Source: Nocardioides sp. QY071 (GTDB lineage: Bacteria > Actinomycetota > Actinomycetes > Propionibacteriales > Nocardioidaceae). Taken from it: a stretch of 64,000 nt of DNA. How positions within the stretch are numbered: the stretch's first letter is position 1; each line of letters starts with the position of its first letter. Under the pieces are notes generated by a model. The model searched no databases. It saw nothing but the letters and a program-made list of their open reading frames with translations, and was not told the origin of the DNA. Below are positions 24,809-33,243 of the stretch, piece after piece. The stretch covers positions 3,472,001 through 3,536,000 of the forward strand of contig NZ_CP124681.1 in assembly GCF_029961765.1 (NCBI RefSeq). Reading direction: 5' to 3'. The position numbers were made by a program, and so were the translations under genes.

Positions 24809-26110
24809 ATGCCGGTCGTGGCTGAGCGAACCGGTGCCGACGGCGCCGACCTCGTCGAGGTGGTCGCGGCCGCACTGCAGTCGCGGCTCGCCGACCTCAC
24901 CGGCGCGCTCCGCGACCGGCTCGCGACGCGGATCGAGGAGCTCGACGGCGACGCCGTCATCATCGACCTGCTCTACGCGAGCATCGAGGGCAACATCGAG
25001 AACATCCTCAACGCACTGCGCCACGACATCGCCCTCGACAAGATCGAGCCGCCGTCGGCGGCCTACGAGTACGCCCGGCGGCTCGCCCAGCGCGGGGTCG
25101 CGGTGAGCGCGCTGGTCCGTGCCTACCGGCTCGGCCAGCAGAACCTGCTCGAGCTGGTCTTCGCCGAGTGCCAGCGAATGGACGCGCCCGCGCCGGCCCG
25201 GGCCGCGGCGTACGAGAAGGTCGTCGAGGTCACCTTCGACTACATCGACTGGATCTCCCAGCGGGTGATCACCGTCTACGAGGAGGAGCGCGAGCGTTGG
25301 CTGGCCGAGCGCAACAGCGCCCGGTCCGGCCGGGTCGACGAGCTGATCGCCGGCACCGTCACCGACGTCGACGCCGCCGAGAAGGTGCTCGGCCACCGGC
25401 TGCGCGTCAACCATCTCGGCGCCGTGCTGTGGGTGCACGAGACAGGCGCCCAGCAGGACCAGCTGACCCGCTTCACCCGGGCAGCGGCGGCGATCGCCGA
25501 ACAGCTGGATGCACGCGGCGCTCCCCTGCTCGTGCCGCACGACCGGGCCACCGCCTGGGCCTGGTTCGCGGTCCCCGACGACCCTGACGGCGCCGTGCCC
25601 GACCTCGGCGCGCTGGCGTCCCGGCTCGCCGCGGTGGGCGAGCCGCCGGTGCCCCGCCTGGCGCTAGGCCGCCCGGCGCACGGGGTGGACGGCTTCCGGC
25701 GCACCCACCTCGAGGCGCTGAGGGCCCAACAGGTCGCGACCGTCGGGGACGACCCGCGCCGCTCGGTCACCAGCTTCGACGAGCCCGGGCTGAAGGTCGC
25801 CTCGCTGCTGACCCATGACCTCGACACCACGCGGACCTGGGTGCACGAGACACTCGGCGACCTCGCCCACGACGACGAGCAGCACGAACGACTGCGGCAC
25901 ACGCTGCTGTTGTTCTTCCAGCACGACAGCAGCTACACCGCCACCGCCGAGGCGATGCTGATGCACAAGAACTCGGTGAAGTACCGGATCGCGTCCGCCG
26001 CGAAGGCACTCGGCCGCCCGATCGGGTCGGACCGGCAGGCGATCGAGCTCGCGCTGACCGCCTGCCACTGGCTGGGGCGCGCGGTCCTGGTCGAGGCCGG
26101 CCGAGCGTGA
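24809..26110 (+). CDS. PucR-family (CdaR-like) transcriptional regulator
   Basis: The protein has about 433 residues. The N-terminal region is helical (RsbR/PucR-type sensor; IEGNIENILNALRHDI near 55), the middle is a GGDEF-like/CdaR region, and the C-terminal HTH_30 domain (about 370-430; LLLFFQHDSSYTATAEAMLMHKNSVKYRI) is diagnostic. It starts at ATG 24809 or GTG 24818, 25 bases after the ligase stop. Paralogues next to acyl-CoA ligases in actinobacteria are thought to regulate them. A 6-bp hairpin follows the stop codon. Confidence 0.85.
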   Translation: MPVVAERTGADGADLVEVVAAALQSRLADLTGALRDRLATRIEELDGDAVIIDLLYASIEGNIENILNALRHDIALDKIEPPSAAYEYARRLAQRGVAVSALVRAYRLGQQNLLELVFAECQRMDAPAPARAAAYEKVVEVTFDYIDWISQRVITVYEEERERWLAERNSARSGRVDELIAGTVTDVDAAEKVLGHRLRVNHLGAVLWVHETGAQQDQLTRFTRAAAAIAEQLDARGAPLLVPHDRATAWAWFAVPDDPDGAVPDLGALASRLAAVGEPPVPRLALGRPAHGVDGFRRTHLEALRAQQVATVGDDPRRSVTSFDEPGLKVASLLTHDLDTTRTWVHETLGDLAHDDEQHERLRHTLLLFFQHDSSYTATAEAMLMHKNSVKYRIASAAKALGRPIGSDRQAIELALTACHWLGRAVLVEAGRA

Positions 26111-26131
26111 CGACCGGGGCGCTTGTGCGCC

Positions 26132-26149
26132 GGGACCAAAGCCGGTCCC
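26132..26149 (+). terminator. Short GC hairpin after the PucR-type gene
   Basis: GGGACC, AAAGCC, GGTCCC gives a 6-bp stem 21 bases after the stop codon at 26110, preceded by another small stem (GCGC-TTGT-GCGC). No T run follows. It is a weak terminator candidate. Confidence 0.35.
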
Positions 26150-26207
26150 CCAAGTCCGGCCTCGCGGGACATGGGCGCCCGCGACGCGCTCGTCGTACGG
26201 TCGAACC

Positions 26208-27620
26208 ATGACGGACGCCATCGTGATCGGCAGCGGGCCCAACGGCCTGACGGCCGCGCTGACCCTGGCCCGCGCCGGTGCACAGGTGAGCGTGCTGGAG
26301 GCGGCCGACGAGATCGGCGGCGGCACCCGCACCACGCAGCCGTTCGGCGAGGGGATCCTCGTCGACCACTGCGCCGCCTTCCACCCGATGGCCGTCGGCT
26401 CCCCCGCACTGGCCGGCCTGGAGCGCTACGGCCTGCAGTGGGCCTGGCCCGAGATCGACGCCGCCCACCCGCTCGACGACGCCGCCCCCGCGCTGCTGCA
26501 CCGCTCGGTCGAGGAGACCGCGGCCGGCCTGGGCGCCGACGCGCGTCGCTGGAGGCTTCTGTTCGGCGGCCCGTCGCGCGCCTACGGCAAGCTCGCCGCC
26601 GACATCCTCGGACCGGTCGTCCACCTCCCCCGCCACCCGCTCCTGCTCGGCCGGTTCGGCGCCCCCACCGTCCTCCCGGCCGCGGTGTTGGCCCGGTTCT
26701 TCCGCACCGAGCAGGCCCGCGCCCTCTTCCTCGGTACGACGGCCCACGCGATGCGCCCCCTCACCGAGGTCATCTCCTCCGCGATCGGCACCGGCATCCT
26801 CACCGCCGGCCACCACGACGGTTGGCCGGTCGTCGTCGGCGGCACCCAGGCGCTCACCGAGGCGCTGGCCAAGGCGCTGCTCGACCACGGCGGCCGGATC
26901 GAGACCGGGGCCCACGTGACCTCGCTCGACCAGCTGCCCGCCGCGGACGCCGTCCTGCTCAACCTCTCGCCGACCGCCGCCCTCGACCTGTACGGCGACC
27001 GGCTCCCCGCCGGCACCCGCCGCGCCTACCGCCGCTACCGCTACGGACCGGCCGCCTTCAAGGTCGACTTCGCCGTCGAGCAGGGCATCCCGTGGCGCGA
27101 CGCCGACCTCACCCGCGCCGGCACCGTCCACCTCGGCGGCGGCCCCGCGGAGATCATCGCGAACGAGAAGGCGGTGAGCTCCGGCCGGATGCCCGAGCGC
27201 CCGTTCGTGCTCCTCGGCCAGCAGTACGTCGCCGACCCGTCCCGCTCCCGCGGCGACGTCCACCCGGTCTACAGCTACGCCCACGTCCCCGCCGGCTTCG
27301 ACGGCGACGCCACCGAGGCGATCACCGCCCAGATCGAACGTTTCGCCCCCGGGTTCCGCGAGCGGATCGTCGGCGTCCACGTCACCTCGCCCGGGCAGTT
27401 CGCGACCGGCAACACCAACTACGTCGGCGGCGACATCCTCACCGGCGCCAAGTCGCCGACCGCGCTGCTGCTCGGGCCGCGCCCCGGCCGCAACCCGTAC
27501 CGGACCGGCGCCCGCGGGGTCTACCTGTGCTCGGCCGCCGCGCCGCCCGGCCCGGGGGCGCACGGCATGGCCGGCTTCCGCGCGGCCCAGCTGGCGACCA
27601 AGGACCTGGGGTTGGACTGA
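26208..27620 (+). CDS. Phytoene-desaturase-like NAD(P)/FAD-dependent oxidoreductase
   Basis: This 470-residue flavoprotein has the N-terminal dinucleotide fold IGSGPNGLTAALTLARAG and the CrtI/CrtO-type stretch VLEAADEIGGGTRT. Its C-terminal FAD motif is GVYLCSAAAPPGPGAHGMAGFRAA. Such enzymes desaturate or oxidise carotenoids or other isoprenoids, but many actinobacterial paralogues lie outside carotenoid clusters, as here. No crtB or crtE gene is nearby, so the role is open. Confidence 0.85.
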   Translation: MTDAIVIGSGPNGLTAALTLARAGAQVSVLEAADEIGGGTRTTQPFGEGILVDHCAAFHPMAVGSPALAGLERYGLQWAWPEIDAAHPLDDAAPALLHRSVEETAAGLGADARRWRLLFGGPSRAYGKLAADILGPVVHLPRHPLLLGRFGAPTVLPAAVLARFFRTEQARALFLGTTAHAMRPLTEVISSAIGTGILTAGHHDGWPVVVGGTQALTEALAKALLDHGGRIETGAHVTSLDQLPAADAVLLNLSPTAALDLYGDRLPAGTRRAYRRYRYGPAAFKVDFAVEQGIPWRDADLTRAGTVHLGGGPAEIIANEKAVSSGRMPERPFVLLGQQYVADPSRSRGDVHPVYSYAHVPAGFDGDATEAITAQIERFAPGFRERIVGVHVTSPGQFATGNTNYVGGDILTGAKSPTALLLGPRPGRNPYRTGARGVYLCSAAAPPGPGAHGMAGFRAAQLATKDLGLD

Positions 27621-27653
27621 GATCGCTCAGGCACCGTCTGCCAGCATGGCCGG

Positions 27654-28982
27654 GTGACTGACCGTCGGGCGAGAGGGAGCATCCTGTGGTTCCGTCGGGA
27701 CCTCCGGCTCGGTGACCACCCGGCCCTGCTGGCCGCCTCGGCGGACGGCCCGGTGCTGCCGCTGTTCGTGCTCGACCCCGCGTTGTGGAGGCCGTCCGGT
27801 GACATCCGGCGCGCCTTCCTGCTGCGGACCCTGCGGGCTCTCGACGCGTCGCTGCGGCAGTTCGGCCCGGGCCTGGTCGTGCGCTCGGGCCGGCCGGAGT
27901 CGGTCGTTCCCGAGGTCGTGGCCGAGGCCGGCGCGGGTGCCGTGCACGTCTCGGCCGACTTCGGTCCGTACGGCGCCGCCCGGGACAACCGGGTCGCCGA
28001 GGCGCTCGGTGCGGTGCCGCTCGTGGCCACCGGGTCGCCGTACGCCGTCGCGCCGGGGCGGGTGCTCACCAAGGACGGTCGCCCCTACCAGGTGTTCACG
28101 CCGTTCCACCGCGCGTGGGTGGACCACGGCTGGCGGGCGCCCGCGGAGTCCGACCCGGCCTCGGTCGACTGGGTGGGCGCGCCGTCGGACGACCTGCCCG
28201 GCGAGCCGGACATCGCCGGCGTGGACCTCCCCGAGGCGGGCGAAGCGGCAGCGCTGGCGCGCTGGGAGGCGTGGCGCGGGACGCCGTACGACGACGTGCG
28301 CGACCGCCCCGACCTCGACGCGACCTCGCGGCTCTCCCCTGACCTGCGCTGGGGCACGATCCACCCGCGCACCGTGCTCGCCGACCTGGATGCGCGCAGT
28401 CCGCACGCCGCCACCTTCCGCAAGGAGCTGGCCTGGCGCGAGTTCTACGCGCACGTGCTGCACCACTGGCCGGCATCCGCGCGGGAGTACTTCCGGCCCG
28501 AGCTGCGCGACCTGCCGTACGTCACGGGCGCCGAGCTGCGGCGACGACTGGCGGCGTGGGCGGAGGGCCGGACCGGCTATCCGATCGTCGATGCCGGGAT
28601 GCGGCAGCTGCTGGCGGAGGGCTGGATGCACAACCGGGTGCGGATGATCGTGGCGTCCTTCCTGGTCAAGGACCTGCACGTCGAGTGGCAGCACGGCGCC
28701 CGGCACTTCATGCGCCACCTCGTCGACGGCGACCTGGCGAGCAACCAGCACAACTGGCAGTGGGTCGCGGGCTGCGGCACCGACGCGGCGCCGTACTTCC
28801 GGATCTTCAACCCGACCACCCAGGGCAAGAAGTTCGACCCGGACGGTGCGTACGTTCGGCGCTGGATCCCCGAGCTCGCCGACCCGTCCGTCGGCGACTA
28901 CCCCGAGCCGATCGTCGACCACGCGGAGCAGCGCGCGGCGACACTGGAGGCCTACCAACTGCTGCGACGACACGGAGGCTGA
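27654..28982 (+). CDS. phrB: Deoxyribodipyrimidine photolyase (cryptochrome/photolyase family)
   Basis: The protein has 442 residues, within the usual photolyase range. The N-terminal antenna-binding domain begins ILWFRRDLRLGDHPALL. The FAD-binding domain contains GYPIVDAGMRQLLAEGWMHNRVRM, LVDGDLASNQHNWQWVAGCGTDAAPYFRIFNP and KKFDPDGAYVRRWIPEL, the standard class I CPD photolyase signatures with the Trp-rich electron path. It repairs UV-induced pyrimidine dimers using light. The start is GTG 27654, with a short leader. Confidence 0.94.
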   Translation: MTDRRARGSILWFRRDLRLGDHPALLAASADGPVLPLFVLDPALWRPSGDIRRAFLLRTLRALDASLRQFGPGLVVRSGRPESVVPEVVAEAGAGAVHVSADFGPYGAARDNRVAEALGAVPLVATGSPYAVAPGRVLTKDGRPYQVFTPFHRAWVDHGWRAPAESDPASVDWVGAPSDDLPGEPDIAGVDLPEAGEAAALARWEAWRGTPYDDVRDRPDLDATSRLSPDLRWGTIHPRTVLADLDARSPHAATFRKELAWREFYAHVLHHWPASAREYFRPELRDLPYVTGAELRRRLAAWAEGRTGYPIVDAGMRQLLAEGWMHNRVRMIVASFLVKDLHVEWQHGARHFMRHLVDGDLASNQHNWQWVAGCGTDAAPYFRIFNPTTQGKKFDPDGAYVRRWIPELADPSVGDYPEPIVDHAEQRAATLEAYQLLRRHGG

Positions 28983-29015
28983 CCCATCCACGACGCCGAC
29001 CGCTCCGAAGACCCG

Positions 29016-29660
29016 GTGATGCCCGAGATGACGACCAGCTCCGCGACACCGGTGTTCACCGACTCCTGGGTCCCCGACTCCGCCCGCGCGATCACGCTCG
29101 TGCTGCACGGCGGCGCCCAGCACGGGACCGACCCCGTCGACGGGCGCAGCCTGTCGTGGCGTCGCGGTCGGGCGCTGGCCCGCCACGTCGCCGGGGTCGC
29201 GGCCGCCGACGGGATCGGCGTCGTCGTGCTGCGCTACCGGGTCCGTGGATGGAACGCCGGCCACGGACATCCGCCCGCGCCGGTCGCCGACGCGCGCTGG
29301 GCGCTCGACGAGATCGCCCGCACCCACGGCCTCCCCGTCGCGATCCTCGGCCACTCGATGGGCGCCCGCACCGGCGTCGCCGTCGCCGACCACCCGTCGG
29401 TGCGCGGCGTCGTCGCCCTCGCCCCCTGGCTCCCGGCCGACGACCCGGTCGCGCCGCTGACCGGCAAGGTCCTCCGCGCCGCCCACGGCCGCCTCGACCG
29501 GATCACCTCGCCCCGCGCCACCCGGGCCTACGTCGCCCGCGCGGCCGAGGTCGCCGACGCGGAGTTCACCGACATGGGTGCGGTCGGGCACTACCTGCTG
29601 CGCCGGATGCCGCTGTGGAACGCGTACGCCGCGGCGAGCGTGCGCGAGGTGCTGAGCTGA
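29016..29660 (+). CDS. Alpha/beta-fold hydrolase
   Basis: This protein of about 214 residues has the core ITLVLHGGAQHG (oxyanion loop), VVVLRYRVRGWN, the nucleophile elbow GHSMGA with Ser, and a late His in MGAVGHYLL. It is a small serine hydrolase of unknown substrate. Start codons at 29016 (GTG), 29019 (ATG) and 29028 (ATG) are all in frame; the last lies closest to the conserved core. It ends just before the imperfect palindrome at 29667-29727, which separates it from the convergent csoR-family gene. Confidence 0.85.
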   Translation: MMPEMTTSSATPVFTDSWVPDSARAITLVLHGGAQHGTDPVDGRSLSWRRGRALARHVAGVAAADGIGVVVLRYRVRGWNAGHGHPPAPVADARWALDEIARTHGLPVAILGHSMGARTGVAVADHPSVRGVVALAPWLPADDPVAPLTGKVLRAAHGRLDRITSPRATRAYVARAAEVADAEFTDMGAVGHYLLRRMPLWNAYAAASVREVLS

Positions 29661-29666
29661 GCGTGC

Positions 29667-29727
29667 GGTTCAACTACCGAATTCGTCGCTGATCCGGCCC
29701 GACCACGACAAATTCGGTCGTTGAGCC
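29667..29727. terminator. Long imperfect palindrome between convergent genes
   Basis: Arms 29667-29688 and 29706-29727 pair at 19 of 22 positions around a 17-nt loop. The outer part reads GG-TCAAC and GTTGAGCC, the inner part ACCGAATT and AATTCGGT. It occupies most of the 74-bp gap between the hydrolase stop and the csoR-family stop. It probably works as a bidirectional terminator. Confidence 0.55.
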
Positions 29728-29734
29728 GGAGACC

Positions 29735-29995
29735 TCAGGCCAGCGCCAGGAACAGCTTCTCCATCTTCTTCGCGTCCACCGAGTCCGGGCCGCCCTCGAC
29801 CAGGCACTTCTGCAGACCGGTGGCGACCAGCGCGTACCCGCCGCGCCCCACGGCCTTGTTGACCGCGGCGAGCTGCATCAGTGCGTCCTCGCACTCGGCG
29901 CCCTCCTCCAGCATCCGGATCACCGACGCGAGGTGCCCGTTGGCCCTCTTGAGGCGGGTGATGATCGCCTTGATCTCCTCAGGCTCCAGCTTCAT
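29735..29995 (-). CDS. CsoR-family repressor with CstR-like (Cys/Cys) sensing site
   Basis: This 86-residue all-helical protein is the standard length for CsoR/RcnR/CstR regulators (KAIITRLKRANGHLASVIRMLEEGAECEDALMQL). Copper-sensing CsoR uses Cys-His-Cys, with the His four residues before the second Cys. Here Cys35 and Cys64 have the correct 29-residue spacing, but residue 60 is Gly, so the copper ligand set is incomplete. Two Cys without the His is the pattern of the persulfide sensor CstR. It overlaps the DUF302 gene by 4 bp, and two C-run/G-run operators lie upstream in the divergent promoter. Sulfane-sulfur sensing is an inference. Confidence 0.9.
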   Translation of the reverse strand: MKLEPEEIKAIITRLKRANGHLASVIRMLEEGAECEDALMQLAAVNKAVGRGGYALVATGLQKCLVEGGPDSVDAKKMEKLFLALA

Positions 29996-30411
29996 GCGGT
30001 CGCTCCCGTCTGGTCGGTCAGGGCCTCCATCATCCCGGTGAGCCGGGCGCGGCCGTCGGCGGCCACCTCGGCGAGCTCCGGATCGGGCGCCAGCGTGGCG
30101 AGCAGGGCGGGATCCATCACGTCGACGCGAGTCCGTCCCTCCCCCGCGTCGGCGACCACGACGTTGCACGGCATCAGGGCCGCGACCCGCGGCTCGACCT
30201 GCAGCGCGCGGTGCGCGAGCTGGGGGCGACAGGCGCCGAGGATCAGCTGTGCCGGGACGTCCACGTCGAGCTTCACCTTGAGGGTGGCACGGATGTCGAT
30301 CTCGGTCAGTACGCCGAAGCCGGCGTCGCCGAGCAGCTCTCGCACCCGCGCCACCGTGTCGTCGTACGACGCCGCGAGGGTCGTGCTGAGCGTGAAGTCG
30401 GTGGTGTCCAT
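29992..30411 (-). CDS. DUF302 domain protein
   Basis: This 139-residue protein has the DUF302 core: VLTEIDIRATLKVKLDVD, ILGACRPQLAHRALQVEPRVAALMPCNVVV and a C-terminal helical tail. Two Cys (in GAC and MPC) are retained. DUF302 proteins are small cytoplasmic domains of unclear role, often near sulfur or metal stress genes. Here it is the first gene of the unit that also encodes the CsoR-family repressor. ATG 30411 has GAGGAGAGG upstream. Confidence 0.88.
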   Translation of the reverse strand: MDTTDFTLSTTLAASYDDTVARVRELLGDAGFGVLTEIDIRATLKVKLDVDVPAQLILGACRPQLAHRALQVEPRVAALMPCNVVVADAGEGRTRVDVMDPALLATLAPDPELAEVAADGRARLTGMMEALTDQTGATA

Positions 30412-30435
30412 CGGAGGTCCTCTCCTCGATTCCGT

Positions 30436-30451
30436 ATCCCCCCGGGGGGAT
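30436..30451. promoter_or_regulatory. CsoR/CstR-type operator 1
   Basis: ATCCCCCCGGGGGGAT is a perfect 16-bp palindrome of a C run followed by a G run, the known operator shape of CsoR-family repressors. It lies 25 bp upstream of the DUF302 start and 57 bp upstream of the MMPL start, so it can serve both directions. Confidence 0.75.
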
Positions 30452-30469
30452 CTGCTACTGTCGTCATCG

Positions 30470-30487
30470 TAACCCCCTGGGGGGATA
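30470..30487. promoter_or_regulatory. CsoR/CstR-type operator 2
   Basis: TAACCCCCTGGGGGGATA is a second C-run/G-run site, 35 bp centre-to-centre from operator 1. A possible -10 element, TACTGT (30456-30461), lies between the two. AAAGGAGG of the MMPL gene follows six bases after the site. Dual sites imply cooperative repression of the exporter promoter. Confidence 0.75.
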
Positions 30488-30507
30488 AACCGAAAGGAGG
30501 CGCCACC

Positions 30508-32664
30508 GTGGCGCAGACGACACCGGCCGCACCGGAGGCGGCCTCGCACACCTGGCGGCCAGGACCGCTCGGCCGCCTCGGCGTCTGGGTGACCGAGCAC
30601 CGCCGCACCGTCGGCATCGCCTGGGTGGCGCTCGTCATCGGGCTCGGCGTCTTCGCGCCGTCGGTCGAGAAGAACCTGTCGGGCGCGGGCTGGCAGGCGA
30701 ACGGCTCGGAGTCCGTGGCCGTGCGCGACCTCGCCGAGGAGCACTTCGGCGGCAACGCCAGCCACGCCATCCAGGTCGTCGTACACAGCACCGACGGCCC
30801 GCTCGGCGAGGGCGAGGGCGCGCGGGTGCTCGCCGAGGTGACGCAGGTGCTCGAGGACGAGCCGCGGATCGCCGAGGTGATCGCGCCGATGCCCGGAGCC
30901 AGCCTCTCGCCCGACGGTCGTACAGCGGTCGTCCTGGGCGGTGCCGGCGCCGACACCAACGAGATGGTGCGGGTCGCGACCGACCTCAAGGAGGAGCTGC
31001 AGCACCTGTCGACCGACACGGTGCAGGTCAACCCCACCGGCTCGTCGCTGCTCTGGTCGGACTTCAACGAGGCCAACCTCGAGGCGATGCTGACCTCGGA
31101 GATGGTGTCCTGGCCGGTGACCCTGGCGATCCTGGTGCTGGCGTTCGGAGCCCTCGTCGCCGCCGGGCTCCCCCTGCTGCTGACCCTCGCCGGGCTGGTG
31201 GCCTCGGCCGGCTCGCTGGTGCTGATCAACGAGCTGGTGCCCGTGTCCATCTGGGCGATGAACTTCGCGATGATGTTCGCCCTCGCCCTGGGCATCGACT
31301 ACGCGCTCTTCGTGGTGGTCCGCTACCGCGCGGCCCGGATGGGCCAGCACAGCACGCCCCGGCAGGCTGTCGCGGAGACCATGGACACGGCCGGGAAGGC
31401 GGTCCTGCTCTCGGGCGCGACCGTCCTCGTGTCCCTGTCCGCCGTGCTGCTCGTGCCGTCGCCGTCGTTCCGCTCGATGGCCGGCGGGATCATGATCTCG
31501 GTCGTCTTCGTGCTGGCCGCGACGCTGACCCTGCTGCCCCTCGTGCTGTTCAAGCTCGACGACCGGATCAACCGGTTCGCCCTACCGTGGGTCAGGGTCG
31601 GCGAGCACCGCTCCCCCGTCTTCGCCCGCTGGGGCGCCCACCTGTGGCGCCGCCCGGTGGCCTGGGGCGTCGGCGCGAGCGTCGTGCTGCTGGTCCTCGC
31701 CGCGCCGATCGTCGGCCTGAAGACCGGGATGCCGTCGATCAAGGTGCTGCCCGAGGACGCCAGCGCGCGGGTCGGGTACGCCCAGGTCAAGGACGCCTTC
31801 GGCCCCGGTGCGCCGGGGATGCTGCAGGTCGTCGTCGACGAGACCGACGCCGGTACGGCCGCCGCCGTGCTCGCCGACGACGCCGGCATCCAGGCCGTTC
31901 TCCCGCCGATGCCTGCCACCGACGGCAGCGACCTCACGATGATCCAGGCGATGCCGACGGTCGACCCGTCCGACCCCGCCCTGCCGGCGACGATCGACCG
32001 GCTGCGCGCCGACCTGCCGCCGTCCGCCCTCGTCGGCGGCGCCGCGGTCGAGAACATCGACCTGACCGACCAGCTCCAGCGCTCCACGCCACTGGTGATC
32101 GGCGTCGTGCTGCTGCTCGGCTTCCTGCTCCTGCTGGTCGCCCTGCAAGCGCCGCTGATCTCGCTGCTCGGCACGCTCGCCAGCCTGCTCTCGACGGCCG
32201 CAGCCTTCGGGGTCGCGCGGCTGTTGTTCCAGGACGGCCACGGCTCGGGCCTGCTCGGATTCGAGCACCAGGGCTTCCTCGACGCGTGGGCGCCGGTGTT
32301 CTTCTTCGCGATGATCTTCGCGATCGCCATGGACTACACCGTGTTCCTGCTGGCCTCGGCCAAGGAGCACTGGGAGAAGTCCGGCGACCCGCGCGAGGCG
32401 ATGGTCGGCGCGGTCGCCCACTCGGGCCGGGTGATCTTCGCCGCCGGCGGTGTGATGGTCGCGGTGTTCTTCACCTTCGCGCTGTCCGGACCGCTGCCAC
32501 CCAAGGAGATGGGCGTGATCCTCGGCGTCGCCGTCCTGCTCGACGCCTTCCTGGTCCGCCTGGTCCTGCTGCCCGTGATGCTGCGGCTCTCCGGCCGTGC
32601 CGCCTGGGCCACGCCGGCCTGGCTGCGCCGGATCCTGCCCGCCATCACCTTCGCCCACGACTGA
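30508..32664 (+). CDS. MMPL-family RND-type membrane transporter
   Basis: The protein has 718 residues with two homologous halves, each with one helix, an extracytoplasmic domain and five helices. The first repeat carries the family core ALALGIDYALFVVVRYR near 265-280, and the second has FAMIFAIAMDYTVFLLASAKEH. The conserved Asp in each (GIDY and AMDY) is the proton-relay position. It should export a lipid or small molecule by proton antiport. GTG 30508 has AAAGGAGG seven bases upstream. Placement behind two CsoR-type operators suggests it is induced by sulfide, persulfide or metal stress. The cargo is unknown. Confidence 0.9.
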   Translation: MAQTTPAAPEAASHTWRPGPLGRLGVWVTEHRRTVGIAWVALVIGLGVFAPSVEKNLSGAGWQANGSESVAVRDLAEEHFGGNASHAIQVVVHSTDGPLGEGEGARVLAEVTQVLEDEPRIAEVIAPMPGASLSPDGRTAVVLGGAGADTNEMVRVATDLKEELQHLSTDTVQVNPTGSSLLWSDFNEANLEAMLTSEMVSWPVTLAILVLAFGALVAAGLPLLLTLAGLVASAGSLVLINELVPVSIWAMNFAMMFALALGIDYALFVVVRYRAARMGQHSTPRQAVAETMDTAGKAVLLSGATVLVSLSAVLLVPSPSFRSMAGGIMISVVFVLAATLTLLPLVLFKLDDRINRFALPWVRVGEHRSPVFARWGAHLWRRPVAWGVGASVVLLVLAAPIVGLKTGMPSIKVLPEDASARVGYAQVKDAFGPGAPGMLQVVVDETDAGTAAAVLADDAGIQAVLPPMPATDGSDLTMIQAMPTVDPSDPALPATIDRLRADLPPSALVGGAAVENIDLTDQLQRSTPLVIGVVLLLGFLLLLVALQAPLISLLGTLASLLSTAAAFGVARLLFQDGHGSGLLGFEHQGFLDAWAPVFFFAMIFAIAMDYTVFLLASAKEHWEKSGDPREAMVGAVAHSGRVIFAAGGVMVAVFFTFALSGPLPPKEMGVILGVAVLLDAFLVRLVLLPVMLRLSGRAAWATPAWLRRILPAITFAHD

Positions 32665-32715
32665 TCGATCCCGACCCGAACCGACCCCAACCGAAGCGAC
32701 CCGAGAGGAACCACC

Positions 32716-33090
32716 ATGACCGACTCACCCCACGCCAAGCCGATCCTCGACGAGCTCTCCCCGCTGCACCGCCAGCTGCGCCGCGCGATCCCCGAGGTCT
32801 ACCAGGGCTTCGGCGCCCTTTCGAAGGCCGCCTTCGCCGACGGCGCGCTCGAGGCGCGCACCAAGGAGCTGATCGCGATGGCGATCGGCGTCGTCGAGGG
32901 CTGCGACGGCTGCATCGCCTCCCACGCGCAGGCCGCCGCCCGCGCCGGCGCCACGAAGCAGGAGGCCGCCGAGGCCATCGGCGTCACCTTCCTGATGCAC
33001 GGCGGGCCCGCGACGATCCACGGCGCCCGGGCGTACGACGCGTTCTGCTCGTTCGCCGACGCCCTCGAGCCCGCTGCAGCGCAGGCCTGA
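32716..33090 (+). CDS. Carboxymuconolactone decarboxylase/AhpD-like protein
   Basis: This 124-residue all-helical protein belongs to the CMD/AhpD family. The redox motif EGCDGCIASH holds the CxxC pair (near residues 58-61) followed by the catalytic His, as in AhpD-type peroxidase partners rather than true decarboxylases. It has GAGAGGAAC before the ATG and follows the MMPL gene in the same unit. A thiol-disulfide or peroxide/persulfide-handling role fits the locus; this is inference. Confidence 0.9.
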   Translation: MTDSPHAKPILDELSPLHRQLRRAIPEVYQGFGALSKAAFADGALEARTKELIAMAIGVVEGCDGCIASHAQAAARAGATKQEAAEAIGVTFLMHGGPATIHGARAYDAFCSFADALEPAAAQA

Positions 33091-33093
33091 GCC

Positions 33094-33243
33094 GTGTGCC
33101 GTCCCGTGCGCTGCAAGACCTGCGGCAAGACGACCTGGGCCGGCTGCGGCCAGCACGTCGCGTCGGTGAAGGCCCGGGTGCCCGCTGACCAGTGGTGCGG
33201 CGGCCACGAGCGCCCCGAGAGGCCGAAGCGGTGGTGGCGATGA
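33094..33243 (+). CDS. 49-residue Cys-rich zinc-ribbon-like small protein
   Basis: The frame starts at GTG 33094, three bases after the AhpD-like stop, and ends by overlapping the DUF2892 start (ATGA). The product has Cys at 2, 7, 10, 18 and 35 and His at 21 and 38, with RCKTCGKTTWAGCGQH as the core. CxxC plus further Cys/His suggest one bound zinc. I recall similar tiny proteins next to rhodanese and DUF2892 genes in other actinobacteria. Codon use and tight packing in the operon support it as a real gene. Confidence 0.75.
   Translation: MCRPVRCKTCGKTTWAGCGQHVASVKARVPADQWCGGHERPERPKRWWR

Noticed and set aside
26132..26149. DosR/DevR-type box upstream of the CrtI-like gene
   Set aside because: It has GGGAC and AAAG but matches only about 10 of 14 core positions, and the symmetric arms are 4 bp too far apart. 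It is better read as a small hairpin.
27654..28982. SOS-regulated photolyase
   Set aside because: No LexA-type box is present in the short spacer before the gene; the only SOS-like box is at 43443.
29735..29995. Copper-sensing CsoR
   Set aside because: The His ligand four residues before the second Cys is replaced by Gly, so the Cys-His-Cys copper site is incomplete. I call it CstR-like instead.
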